This document shows, in pieces, positions 43,721-51,619 of a stretch of DNA of 64,000 nucleotides. A model generated the notes under the pieces. That model worked only from the letters and a program-made list of their open reading frames with translations, searched no databases and had not been told where the DNA came from. Every line of letters starts with the position of its first letter. The first letter of the stretch is position 1. The stretch comes from JABFRJ01 sp031374735 (GTDB taxonomy: Bacteria; Pseudomonadota; Alphaproteobacteria; Rhizobiales; Hyphomicrobiaceae): positions 100,611 to 164,610 of the forward strand of contig JANMGQ010000033.1 of NCBI GenBank assembly GCA_031374735.1. Direction: 5' to 3'. The translations under genes were made by a program, and so were the position numbers.

Positions 43721-43883
43721 CTGATCCCCCAAAATCACGCTCCCCAAAGCGCCCAGCACGTTCCCCCAGCACGCCCCCCTTGCAAGCGCAGCCCATCGAC
43801 ATGATCCCCCGATGACATACGACGCCTGCGCTATCCCCTGCATTGCCCCCGCAGTCCCCAGGCGACGTTGCCCCCCAGTGTCG

Positions 43884-43916
43884 CTTGTGCGGCTCGGTCA
43901 AGCCGAGCCGCACAAG
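43884..43916. terminator. Perfect 14-bp stem-loop downstream of marR
   Basis: The arms CTTGTGCGGCTCGG and CCGAGCCGCACAAG are perfectly complementary around the 5-nt loop TCAAG. It lies 125 nt past the marR stop. It lacks a T-run, so it could protect the 3' end of the mRNA or terminate with Rho. Confidence 0.55.
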
Positions 43917-44041
43917 ACCCCAGCCGCACGGTCCGCCTCCCCCGAAGCTGGCCGCACGGCATCCCACCAGGCGGCTTACGCCGCCTGCCCCTCACCCGGC
44001 CGGCAGAACCGACCGGGGATTTCGGTGAATTCAAGTGAACG

Positions 44042-44509
44042 TTAGGCCGCGATGGCCATTTGCTCGTCCATGCTCTGGACGACCTGGGCCAGCGTCTCGA
44101 GGAACTCCTGGCGCCGGCGCGCCGGCAGCGTGGCGAGCACGATGTCGTCGGCTTTTTTCGCAGCCGGACGTGCGCCGTCGAGCGCAACTTTGCCTTTGGC
44201 GGTCAGACGGACGGCGTACATGCGGGCGTCATGCTTCGTGCGCTTGCGAGCCAGCCAGCCGCGCGACACCAGGCGACGAACGACGTCTGCGAGTGTCGAG
44301 CGATCGATCCCCGTGGCTTCGACCAGGCCGGTCTGCGAAATGTCCTCGTTGGCTTCAACGGTGATCAGAACCGCGTACTGGCGCGGCGTCATGTCATCGT
44401 TGCTGTTCTGGCGCATGAACAGCACCTCCGCCTGTTGGCCGGACCGGTGGAGAAGGTGCAGCACGCTGTCTTCAAGGCGGGTCGATTTGAACTGGTTGGC
44501 CATGGTCAT
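44042..44509 (-). CDS. MarR-family transcriptional regulator
   Basis: This 155-residue winged-helix regulator has the dimer helix EDSVLHLLHRSGQQAEVLFM, the recognition region LVEATGIDRSTLADVVRRLV and the wing GWLARKRTKHDARMYAVRLT. MarR proteins usually repress their own gene and a neighbour and respond to phenolic ligands. It is divergent from the AraC gene across 302 nt, so both could be controlled from that interval. An in-frame ATG at 44503 is an alternative start. Confidence 0.92.
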   Translation of the reverse strand: MTMANQFKSTRLEDSVLHLLHRSGQQAEVLFMRQNSNDDMTPRQYAVLITVEANEDISQTGLVEATGIDRSTLADVVRRLVSRGWLARKRTKHDARMYAVRLTAKGKVALDGARPAAKKADDIVLATLPARRRQEFLETLAQVVQSMDEQMAIAA

Positions 44510-44811
44510 GATCCTGTCTTTCTAAGGTTTTTTGCGACTTGGCTGTATCGTGGCGAAACAGTGGCGCATTCAGGCTGGCCTGACCGTCACCGGCCACGAC
44601 CCGCAGGTCGTTGTTCCGTGATGGACAGATGTATACCGTGAACCACGTTCGCCCGCTTGTCCGTGCAGGGCATGAAATTGGCGCCAGCGACAAAGATCGG
44701 GACAACCGGGATGAAATCTGCTTAATCTGTATTAGACGTTCAGAGCAGGTATTTCCATCGCCACAGAACATCTGTTTCACGTGGCGCTTCGCGAGGCTGG
44801 AGTGGTCAGCT
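44510..44811. promoter_or_regulatory. Divergent regulatory interval between marR and araC genes
   Basis: This 302-nt gap must hold both promoters. It is less GC-rich than the surroundings around 44690-44760 (AAATCTGCTTAATCTGTATT). No clear palindromic MarR site of about 20 nt was found by eye. An open frame in phase with the AraC gene runs from 44611 but lacks a good ribosome-binding site. Confidence 0.4.
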
Positions 44812-45915
44812 ATGCGCGGTCGAGACCCTTATATCAGAGCCAGCGTTTTTGATGGCTTGGTCCAGTTTGTCGAGCATGAACGCTTGCCCGTCGACGTGCC
44901 GGTGTTGATGCGTGAGTTTGGCCTGGACCCGAACGCCATCTACAGCGCCGACACTTACGTGCCGTTGGCACCCGTCAGTCACTTGCTGGAGCGGGCAGCG
45001 GTCATTTCCGGGCGACCGTGTTTTGGTCTCGACTATGCGACGCACTATCCGATCGGCGCGTCCGGGTCGCTCGGTTACTTGATCACCCAGGCGCCAACCA
45101 TGCGCGATGCGCTGACCAATCTGGTCAAGTACATGCCGGCCTTTACGTCGCCGATGCACATAGATCTGACCATCGATGATGGGGGCGTCGGCTTCGTCGA
45201 GTGGATGTTCCCGCTCGAGTTTACGGCGGCCATGCCCCAGTACGTAAGCTTTGCGCTGGCAACGGTCATCCTGCGCCTGCGTCACATCGCTGGCCCGACA
45301 TGGACGCCGCTGCGTGTCGACCTGATCCACCGTGAACTGCCGTGTGTCGAGCAATACACGGCACTGTTCGGGTCCCGCGTGCGTTTCGAGGCGGCCCACA
45401 ATCGTATGTGGCTCGACCCAACGACGCTTGTTATCACCCATGCCGGGCCCGATACGCGCATCTACCGCACGGCACAAGTGGCAGGGGAAAGCGAGCTGCA
45501 AGTGCTGGCTGCCAAGCGCCCTGGTCGCCCGCCGGATATCATCAAGCAAGTGCGTGAACACATCGAAACGGTCCTGGCGGAAGGCGCGCCTGAACTCGAC
45601 ACGGTGGCAACGGCGCTCGGGCATGATGCCCGTAAACTGCAGTATCTGCTGGAGCAGGCTGGAACGTCGTTTTCTGAGGAGGTGTCGGAGACGCGCAAAC
45701 TGCGGGCGGCGCACCTCTTGTCGGCAACGGATCAGTCGATGAGCGAGATCGCTGCGGCACTTGGCTTTGCCGAAATGTCGAGCTTTACACGGGCCTGTCG
45801 CGAAAGCTGGTTTGGCATGGCCCCGTCGAAGTATCGCCAGCGGGTGCGCGCTGAAGGGGTACCGCCGCCGAAAGCCTCGCTCCGACGCGACGACGACGAC
45901 ACGGGGGCGGTTTAA
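44812..45915 (+). CDS. AraC-family transcriptional regulator (OruR-like)
   Basis: This 367-residue regulator has an N-terminal ligand domain of the arabinose-binding-like PF12625 type (PLAPVSHLLERAAVISGRPC, GASGSLGYLITQAPTMRDAL). The C-terminal AraC DNA-binding domain has two HTH motifs (ELDTVATALGHDARKLQYLL, SMSEIAAALGFAEMSSFTRA) and ends MAPSKYRQRVRAEG. This layout is that of OruR/ArgR-type regulators. The ATG at 44812 follows GGAGTGG. The target is unknown. The divergent MarR gene is the only neighbour upstream. Confidence 0.9.
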   Translation: MRGRDPYIRASVFDGLVQFVEHERLPVDVPVLMREFGLDPNAIYSADTYVPLAPVSHLLERAAVISGRPCFGLDYATHYPIGASGSLGYLITQAPTMRDALTNLVKYMPAFTSPMHIDLTIDDGGVGFVEWMFPLEFTAAMPQYVSFALATVILRLRHIAGPTWTPLRVDLIHRELPCVEQYTALFGSRVRFEAAHNRMWLDPTTLVITHAGPDTRIYRTAQVAGESELQVLAAKRPGRPPDIIKQVREHIETVLAEGAPELDTVATALGHDARKLQYLLEQAGTSFSEEVSETRKLRAAHLLSATDQSMSEIAAALGFAEMSSFTRACRESWFGMAPSKYRQRVRAEGVPPPKASLRRDDDDTGAV

Positions 45916-46084
45916 GGGCGGGCGCTGCCTAAGACGAGCGCGGTCCGAAATGGGCCAACCTTTACCATGCGAACCGGTATCTTTGGTCGCGCGGCGACGC
46001 TTGGGCTTGTGCTGACCGGACATTTGGCATGAATATCACCTTCGCGTGGTTGTGCGCGCGCCCCGCTTCTTTCGAGTTTGCCCG

Positions 46085-47170
46085 ATGTCTTCATCTCAAG
46101 ATCGCCGCACCGGACCCAAAGCGGGCCGAGCCGAGCCGCGCAAGGCGAAGGCGGCGTCGCCAGCTGTTCCAGGCGGCGAGGCGCCGCTGGGAGCGTATCC
46201 TACCATTCGCATGCGCCGTAACCGCCGCACAGCCTGGTCGCGCCGGCTCGTTGCCGAGACTCGTCTGACGACCGACGACCTCATCTGGCCCATCGTGATC
46301 AAGCCCGGAAAGGGCGATCGCGAGGCGATCCCATCGATGCCCGGCGTTTTCCGCCATACGCCGGACGAAGCCGTGCGTGCGGCCGAGGAGGCACTCGCCC
46401 TCGGCATCCCGGCCCTCGCCCTGTTTGCCTACACAGACACCCCCCAGCGTACGCCCGATGGGCGGCTGGCGCTTGATCCCAACAATGCCGTCAATCAGGC
46501 CGCTCGCGCCATCCGCAAGGCCAAGCTCGACATCGGCCTGATCTCGGACGTCGCCCTCGACACCTACACCAGTCACGGCCACGACGGCCTGCTGGTCGGC
46601 GATCAGATCGTCAACGATGAGAGCGTCGCCGTGCTGGTTCAACAGGCCCTTGTACAGGCCGAAGCGGGCTTCGACATTCTCGCGCCATCTGACATGATGG
46701 ACGGCCGGGTCGGCGCGTTGCGCACAGCACTGGATGCCAACGGTTTCATCGACGTGCAGATCATGTCGTATGCGGCCAAATACGCGTCGGGCTTCTATGC
46801 GCCCTATCGCGATGCGGTCGGCTCGACAGCCTCACTCAAGGGCGACAAGCGCACCTATCAGATGGACCCTGCCAACTCAGATGAAGCGTTGCGCGAAGTG
46901 GCCCTCGACATCGCCGAGGGGGCCGACATGGTGATGGTCAAGCCCGGTACGTTCTATCTCGACATCGTGCGGCGCGTGAAAGACGAATTCCGTATGCCGA
47001 CATTCGCCTATCAGGTGTCGGGCGAGTACTCGATGATCATGGCAGCGGTCCAGAACGGCTGGCTCGACGGCGACCGGGTGATCCCCGAGAGCCTGCTCGC
47101 CTTCAAGCGCGCCGGCGGCGACGGCATTCTCACATACTTCGCGCCGCGCGTGGCGAAGATGCTCAGATAA
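46085..47170 (+). CDS. hemB: Delta-aminolevulinic acid dehydratase (porphobilinogen synthase)
   Basis: This enzyme joins two 5-aminolevulinate molecules to porphobilinogen in heme synthesis. It has 361 residues. The active-site lysines are in IMSYAAKYASGFYAPYRDAV and VMVKPGTFYLDIVRRV. DILAPSDMMDGRVGALR and SDVALDTYTSHGHDGLL (Asp-rich rather than Cys-rich) indicate the Mg-dependent, non-zinc type. The ATG at 46085 (MSSSQDRR) starts a basic extension. The ATG at 46046 has no site. It overlaps the convergent DUF2177 gene by 8 nt. Confidence 0.97.
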   Translation: MSSSQDRRTGPKAGRAEPRKAKAASPAVPGGEAPLGAYPTIRMRRNRRTAWSRRLVAETRLTTDDLIWPIVIKPGKGDREAIPSMPGVFRHTPDEAVRAAEEALALGIPALALFAYTDTPQRTPDGRLALDPNNAVNQAARAIRKAKLDIGLISDVALDTYTSHGHDGLLVGDQIVNDESVAVLVQQALVQAEAGFDILAPSDMMDGRVGALRTALDANGFIDVQIMSYAAKYASGFYAPYRDAVGSTASLKGDKRTYQMDPANSDEALREVALDIAEGADMVMVKPGTFYLDIVRRVKDEFRMPTFAYQVSGEYSMIMAAVQNGWLDGDRVIPESLLAFKRAGGDGILTYFAPRVAKMLR

Positions 47171-47549
47171 ATGCTCGCGCAAGCCCGCAGGCAGCCCCAC
47201 TGGCGAACAGGCCCCAGGCCATGTCAACCACCGTCAAGCGCAGGGGCCAGCCTTGCAGCGTGGCGTGATTGACGAGGTCGTAGGTGCCATAACAAAACAG
47301 CCCGAACAGCCCGCCGACGGCTGCCGCTTGCGCAACACCCGGGGCCAAGCCTGAACTCAGCACAAAAAACGCGAGGCCGGCGGGATAGGCCACATAAAAC
47401 AGCACAGCCGGACTGAGCTTCACGGGCTTCGCCATCAGCGTGCCGAGGGCATCGCGATAGAAGCGCTTGGCGATGAGCCCGAGCCACAGAGCATCGAGCA
47501 GCCAGAATGGCACGGCCACCGCGACGTATGTCCAGAGGCCGTTGCGCAT
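47163..47549 (-). CDS. DUF2177-family membrane protein
   Basis: This 128-residue protein has four hydrophobic helices. Family features are VPFWLLDALWLGLIAKRFYR, FYVAYPAGLAFFVLSSGL, GLFCYGTYDLVNHATLQGWP and VDMAWGLFASGAACGLA. Function unknown. Its end overlaps hemB on the other strand by 8 nt. Confidence 0.85.
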   Translation of the reverse strand: MRNGLWTYVAVAVPFWLLDALWLGLIAKRFYRDALGTLMAKPVKLSPAVLFYVAYPAGLAFFVLSSGLAPGVAQAAAVGGLFGLFCYGTYDLVNHATLQGWPLRLTVVDMAWGLFASGAACGLARAFI

Positions 47550-47596
47550 GACGCTGTCTCCGTGTCGATCCTACTGTCTGTAAGAGCTACGGGGAT

Positions 47597-48337
47597 TTAG
47601 GCGACGCGGACCGCATTCGGGGTGCCGCCATTGAGCAAGGCCTTGAACTCCCACGTGGAGTAGCTGAGCGCACCCGGGCAATGCACATAGCCTGGCGCAA
47701 TGCGCGCGCGCACACCCTGCGCCGACAGCAGGAAGCGTCCCGTGAATTCTGCCAGCGGCATGCGCACAGGCATGGCGATGCCATCAAACTGTTGTGCTGC
47801 CGCCTCCGCCATCGCGCGATCTCCCCACACCGGCACCACCTCGCTCCGGCCGTCAACGACGGTGATTGGCATCACACGTTCCAGGCTTTGCAGCACGAAG
47901 ACGGAGCGGGTCTTGCCGGCAATGGCGACGAAGTCGCGCACGAGGGCCTGCTGCAGCAGGGACTGCAGATGCCCCGGCTGCAACTCCGGCTCGATCGGTT
48001 CTGACGACCAATCGGTCGCGACGACCGAGTTGGTGAGCGAAACGCGAGCCAGCGTGTCGGACATAAAAGCTGGTACATCGATGGTCACCAGTTCGGGCTC
48101 TGCGCTGAGCACGTCCGCCCATTTGCTGGCCTCGTGATGGGCCGACCAAACCAGCAGGGCTTGCTGGCCCGAGCCGGTCGGCGACTCCACATGCGCCAAA
48201 CCCTGCGGGCCTGAAACGGCCCATACAGTTTTAGCGAGTACGGCCCCCTGCACGAAGGTCGCAATGATGGCTTCAGGCCCAACTGCAGCGACTTGAGTGC
48301 CGCGCGGATGATAGATAGCAAGTGGTGCAATGGTCAT
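47597..48337 (-). CDS. Protein with two tandem DUF2750-like domains
   Basis: This protein of about 246 residues repeats one pattern twice: a short beta segment (AKTVWAVSGPQGLAHVESP; then TRSVFVLQSLERVMPITVV), VW followed by a helix (ALLVWSAHHEASKWAD; VVPVWGDRAMAEAAAQQ), and a hydrophobic strand plus helix (ELVTIDVPAFMSDTL; AMPVRMPLAEFTGRF). That matches the DUF2750 fold, usually a single domain of about 100 residues. Function unknown. The start is ATG at 48337 or GTG at 48343. It is 48 nt downstream of nothing co-directional closer than the CDGSH gene. Confidence 0.65.
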   Translation of the reverse strand: MTIAPLAIYHPRGTQVAAVGPEAIIATFVQGAVLAKTVWAVSGPQGLAHVESPTGSGQQALLVWSAHHEASKWADVLSAEPELVTIDVPAFMSDTLARVSLTNSVVATDWSSEPIEPELQPGHLQSLLQQALVRDFVAIAGKTRSVFVLQSLERVMPITVVDGRSEVVPVWGDRAMAEAAAQQFDGIAMPVRMPLAEFTGRFLLSAQGVRARIAPGYVHCPGALSYSTWEFKALLNGGTPNAVRVA

Positions 48338-48505
48338 CGTCACCCCAACGGTTACAGCGATTCGCTGCCGCCAAGGTTGGGACCGAGACCTTAATGAATG
48401 CTCAACGTCCGTGCCGGGATGATACAGACACAGTCGCTGTTACATGGGGTGCGCGCGTGTATAGCCGGGCGGACCGGCGGGCCCGATATGCGCGCGACAT
48501 GAACC

Positions 48506-48748
48506 TCAGAGCATATTGTGTGCGCCGTCGCAGAATGGCTGGTCGTCCGATGACTTGCAGCCGCACAGATTGAAAGTGCCAGCTGAATCGACCTGAAACT
48601 TCTTGGGCTGAAACGTCGTGCCCTTATGGCTGCCATCGCAAAACGGCTGCTTTGCCGAGCGGCCGCAGGTGCACCAGAAGTATGGCTTGCCTTGCTCGAG
48701 CGAAACTTGAAACGGGCCCTTTTGGGCAACGACGGGGCTGTCCGACAT
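48506..48748 (-). CDS. CDGSH-type iron-sulfur protein with two motifs
   Basis: This 80-residue protein carries two CDGSH-like clusters, CTCGRSAKQPFCDGSH and CGCKSSDDQPFCDGAH. Each should bind a 2Fe-2S centre with 3Cys-1His ligation, as in mitoNEET-related proteins. The likely role is Fe-S or electron transfer in the cytoplasm. All ligands are intact. Confidence 0.93.
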   Translation of the reverse strand: MSDSPVVAQKGPFQVSLEQGKPYFWCTCGRSAKQPFCDGSHKGTTFQPKKFQVDSAGTFNLCGCKSSDDQPFCDGAHNML

Positions 48749-48859
48749 GACGTGTCATCCGATGAGTGAGCGTCTCGCTCACGGGCGTAGCCAATCATGA
48801 CCGGATCGACAAGATCGCTTTTGCGTCCGACGCTCCTGCCGTCGGCACTCAGACGTCCC

Positions 48860-49381
48860 TCACAAGCGTTCTGTGCGCTTGCCTTCGAGATTCTCGAAAT
48901 CCTTGAGCTTCTCTTTGAACTTCTTGAGCATGCTCTGCAGATAGCTCATCGCCTTGTCGACATCGTCGGGGGTTGGCAGCTTCTCTGGACCTGGGAACTT
49001 AGGCCCCTCGGCACGGCGATCGCTCTTTGGCTTTTCCGAAGGAATGCCCGCGAGATCTTCGAGGCGCTTCACGGCGCCCTGCAGATCCCTGTTCTCTTGC
49101 GCCAGACGGCCGATTTCTTTGTCGAGCGCGGCCCGCTCATCGGGCAGCGACTGGCAACTCCACTGGCCACCCGCCTGCGCTTTGCATACGGACATGGTGC
49201 CGGTCTCGGTATCGAGCCGCAACATGCCGCCATCTGCGGGATGCATCGTGAAGCGGCCACTGGATTGCGGTGGCATGGGCGATGGCTGCGCGGGCGACTG
49301 AGCCTGCACCGCATGTACGAGCGCGAAGCCGCCGAAGGCCGAAAGCATCACAAGTGCAGCAAAGCGTGCATGTTTGGGCAT
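48860..49381 (-). CDS. Periplasmic hypothetical protein with coiled-coil segment
   Basis: This 173-residue protein has a signal peptide (residues 1-27, ending HAVQAQ), a Pro/Ser-rich stretch, and a small domain RFTMHPADGGMLRLDTETGT with MSVCKAQAGGQWSCQSLPDE (two Cys that could form a disulfide). A heptad-like helix (LDKEIGRLAQENRDLQGAVK RLEDLAG) and a charged C-terminal helix follow. The family is known to me only as uncharacterised alphaproteobacterial proteins. Function unknown. Confidence 0.72.
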   Translation of the reverse strand: MPKHARFAALVMLSAFGGFALVHAVQAQSPAQPSPMPPQSSGRFTMHPADGGMLRLDTETGTMSVCKAQAGGQWSCQSLPDERAALDKEIGRLAQENRDLQGAVKRLEDLAGIPSEKPKSDRRAEGPKFPGPEKLPTPDDVDKAMSYLQSMLKKFKEKLKDFENLEGKRTERL

Positions 49382-49651
49382 GACGGGCTCCCATCAATCG
49401 ACTGCGGCCAGCTCTTTTGGCGCGATAAGACGCTCGACTGCCGCAACTTTGTGGCAATTCGGGGATTGCTGGCCGCTGCATCGACCGGCGTATTCGTTGT
49501 GCATAGGTTCATGTCTGCGACTTGTTGGTGTCAACAAGTGTGACTATTCGGCCCTCAAGGGTGGAAATGGGGCCAACGGGCACCTATGTCCAAGTCACCC
49601 GACGACAAAGTGCGGCGCAAAAGGCGTCGCGCCAACAACAAAGGATCGATC

Positions 49652-50296
49652 ATGAACAAGTATGCTCTCACCCTGATCTCGGCCGTGGCGCTCGCTGCAA
49701 CGGTTCCGGCTCTCGCCCAGGCGCCTGCGCCGACACCGCCTCCGGCTGCGACGCCTGCTCCGGCCGCACCGGCCCCGTCTGCTGCTGCCAAAACGCCAAT
49801 CCCAAGCGGCGTGTTCTATCGCGGCCAAGGCCCGCAGCAGTATCTCGCCAAGGATCGCTTGCTCGGCGCCAACGTCGTCAACAAGGACGGCACCGTCATC
49901 GGCGCGATCGAAGACCTCGTGATGGGCACGAACAACGAGATCCAGGGCGTGATCATCGGCGTCGGCGGCTTCGCGGGCGTTGGCGAAAAGAAGATCGGCG
50001 TGCGTTACTCCGCGCTGCAGATCACGTCCAAGGATGGCAAGCGCACCGTCGCACTGCCGCAGGCAACCAAGGAGGTCCTGGCCGCCGTCGATGGCTTCCA
50101 GCGCAGCGAAGCCAAGAAGTCGCTGCTTGAGAAAGCTAAAGAGCGCGCCAAAGAGTTGGCCGACAAGACCAAGTCGAGCGACGCAGCCGCCAAGGCCAAG
50201 GAGATCGGCGCCAAGGCCGTCGAGAAGGGCAAAGCGGCCGTCGACGCTGCCAAGGAAAAGACGGGCGTCGGCCAGCCAGCTCCCAAGACGCCATAA
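49652..50296 (+). CDS. Exported PRC-barrel domain protein
   Basis: This 214-residue protein has a signal peptide (MNKYALTLISAVALAATVPA, cleaved after LAQ), an Ala/Pro-rich linker, a PRC-barrel (about residues 60-145: DRLLGANVVNKDGTVIGAIE, VIIGVGGFAGVGEKKIGV) and a long Lys/Ala-rich helical tail. PRC-barrel proteins of this kind are abundant envelope or stress proteins in Hyphomicrobiales, and the exact role is unknown. The ATG at 49652 follows AAAGGATCG. The upstream in-frame ATG at 49586 gives no signal peptide. Confidence 0.85.
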   Translation: MNKYALTLISAVALAATVPALAQAPAPTPPPAATPAPAAPAPSAAAKTPIPSGVFYRGQGPQQYLAKDRLLGANVVNKDGTVIGAIEDLVMGTNNEIQGVIIGVGGFAGVGEKKIGVRYSALQITSKDGKRTVALPQATKEVLAAVDGFQRSEAKKSLLEKAKERAKELADKTKSSDAAAKAKEIGAKAVEKGKAAVDAAKEKTGVGQPAPKTP

Positions 50297-50320
50297 CGCT
50301 TTCGCGTCCGCCTAAATGCG

Positions 50321-50353
50321 GCCCGCTCCGGCATATCTGGGGCGGGCTTTTTT
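50321..50353 (+). terminator. Intrinsic terminator of the PRC-barrel gene
   Basis: The stem GCCCGCTCC / GGGGCGGGC with a 9-nt loop is followed by six T residues. It is 25 nt past the stop codon. This is the clearest intrinsic terminator in the window. Confidence 0.92.
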
Positions 50354-50425
50354 GTTTGCGCTACTTGCCCAGGCGAAGCTCGGGTGTGTGGGGTGCGCAG
50401 AGGCTTGGTCCATGGGACCAACGTA

Positions 50426-50578
50426 TCAGCCGCGCATCTGTTGGACGCAATCTTTGCAGGTGAACGGTAGATCGGCATGGGTGAGGCCGGCAACGCCGAT
50501 GGTGAGCACAAGACCGAAAGCGGAGGCGACAGTGAGTTGTGCGAAGGCCGTGATGTAGTACTGGATATCGTTCATCAT
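50426..50578 (-). CDS. Small membrane protein with CxxC tail
   Basis: This 50-residue protein has one hydrophobic helix (about residues 11-32, AQLTVASAFGLVLTIGVAG) and a C-terminal CKDC motif. The first ATG (50578) follows AAAGGG at suitable spacing. The frame extends to 50647, but that part looks unlike a protein. It is probably a single-pass protein. Function unknown. Confidence 0.5.
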   Translation of the reverse strand: MMNDIQYYITAFAQLTVASAFGLVLTIGVAGLTHADLPFTCKDCVQQMRG

Positions 50579-50826
50579 GGGGAAGCCCTTTGTACGCGGT
50601 GACCGCCCACCGGCTGCGCGGGGATCAGCACCGGCGGGTATCTTCACACTATCTCAAGGGTGGTTAAGGGCGAGTTAAGGTTGACGAAGTGTCAATTGAA
50701 CGCGGGTGACGGCAAACATCGCCGCGTGGCCTCTCTCGCTTTCCCGCCAGAGCCGGGTTATCAGGACAGCTCAACACGTCACGCCACGTGGCCGCCCAGT
50801 CGCGGCCATCTCAATCGACGGACCCT

Positions 50827-51591
50827 ATGGCCGACCAGTTCGACGCCTTCAAGAAAGAGGTCGAGGAGGATCTGCAGCGCGAGCGCATGCAGAAACTCTG
50901 GAAAGACTATGGCACCTTCATCATCGCGGGGTGCGTGGCTGTCGTGCTTGGCGTGGCCGGCTACAAGTTCGTCGAGGCCCGCCGCATTGCGGCAGCCGAG
51001 GCCACAAGCCGGGCTTTCAGCGACAGCGTCAAGGCCCTGACAGCCACGAAAGATACAGTCGACACCAAGCCGCTTTTGGCATTGACCGCCAACACCAGCA
51101 GTTATGGTATGCTGGCCAAACTGCGCCTCGCCGCAGCTCACGCCGCAGCCGGCGAAACGGCCAAAGCGGTTGCGACTTATGACGAACTTGCCAAGCAGGC
51201 AGGCGTGGATCGACAGCTTGCCGACTATGCGCGCCTACAATCTGCCATGTTGACAGTCGATACGGCGAGCTGGACTGAGACGCAGAATCGCGTGAACGAT
51301 CTAACCGTGGATGCAAGTCCATGGCGGCATGCGGCCCGCGAAGTTCTGGGTATCGCTGCATACAAAGCTGGAAAGGCAGACGAGGCGAAGGCGCAGTTCG
51401 GAAAACTGGTCGGCGATCCAACAACGCCGCGCTCGATCACTGAACGTGTCGGTATCATTCTCGCTGAGATCGCCCAGGGCGAACTCGCCAAGATGGTGCC
51501 AGCTTTGCCGGCCGAGGTAAAACCGCCAGAAGCCAAGCCGGCCGAGACAACGCCCGCCGGCAATGAACCGCCGGGCAAAAAGAAGAAGTAG
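50827..51591 (+). CDS. YfgM-like membrane-anchored tetratricopeptide protein
   Basis: This 254-residue protein starts with MADQFDAFKKEVEEDLQRER and a transmembrane segment (FIIAGCVAVVLGVAGYKF, about residues 34-52). TPR-like helices follow (LRLAAAHAAAGETAKAVATY, EVLGIAAYKAGKADEAKAQF), then a Pro/Lys-rich tail. This is the DUF2133/YfgM family, an ancillary SecYEG-associated chaperone-type protein. It overlaps bamB's extended frame and lies directly upstream of bamB, the conserved order. The der gene that usually follows is absent. Confidence 0.88.
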   Translation: MADQFDAFKKEVEEDLQRERMQKLWKDYGTFIIAGCVAVVLGVAGYKFVEARRIAAAEATSRAFSDSVKALTATKDTVDTKPLLALTANTSSYGMLAKLRLAAAHAAAGETAKAVATYDELAKQAGVDRQLADYARLQSAMLTVDTASWTETQNRVNDLTVDASPWRHAAREVLGIAAYKAGKADEAKAQFGKLVGDPTTPRSITERVGIILAEIAQGELAKMVPALPAEVKPPEAKPAETTPAGNEPPGKKKK

Positions 51592-51619
51592 CGCACGGCG
51601 CTGCAGGGGGATGCCGGGG

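Larger units (their letters stand above)
43423..44041. other. 619-nt non-coding interval between tRNA-Arg and marR
   Basis: The left part (43428-43650) holds a decayed leftward reading frame. The right part is C-rich on the plus strand, with many runs of 4-6 C, and contains two strong hairpins (43693-43720 and 43884-43916). No intact gene is supported and no integrase is present. Confidence 0.6.
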
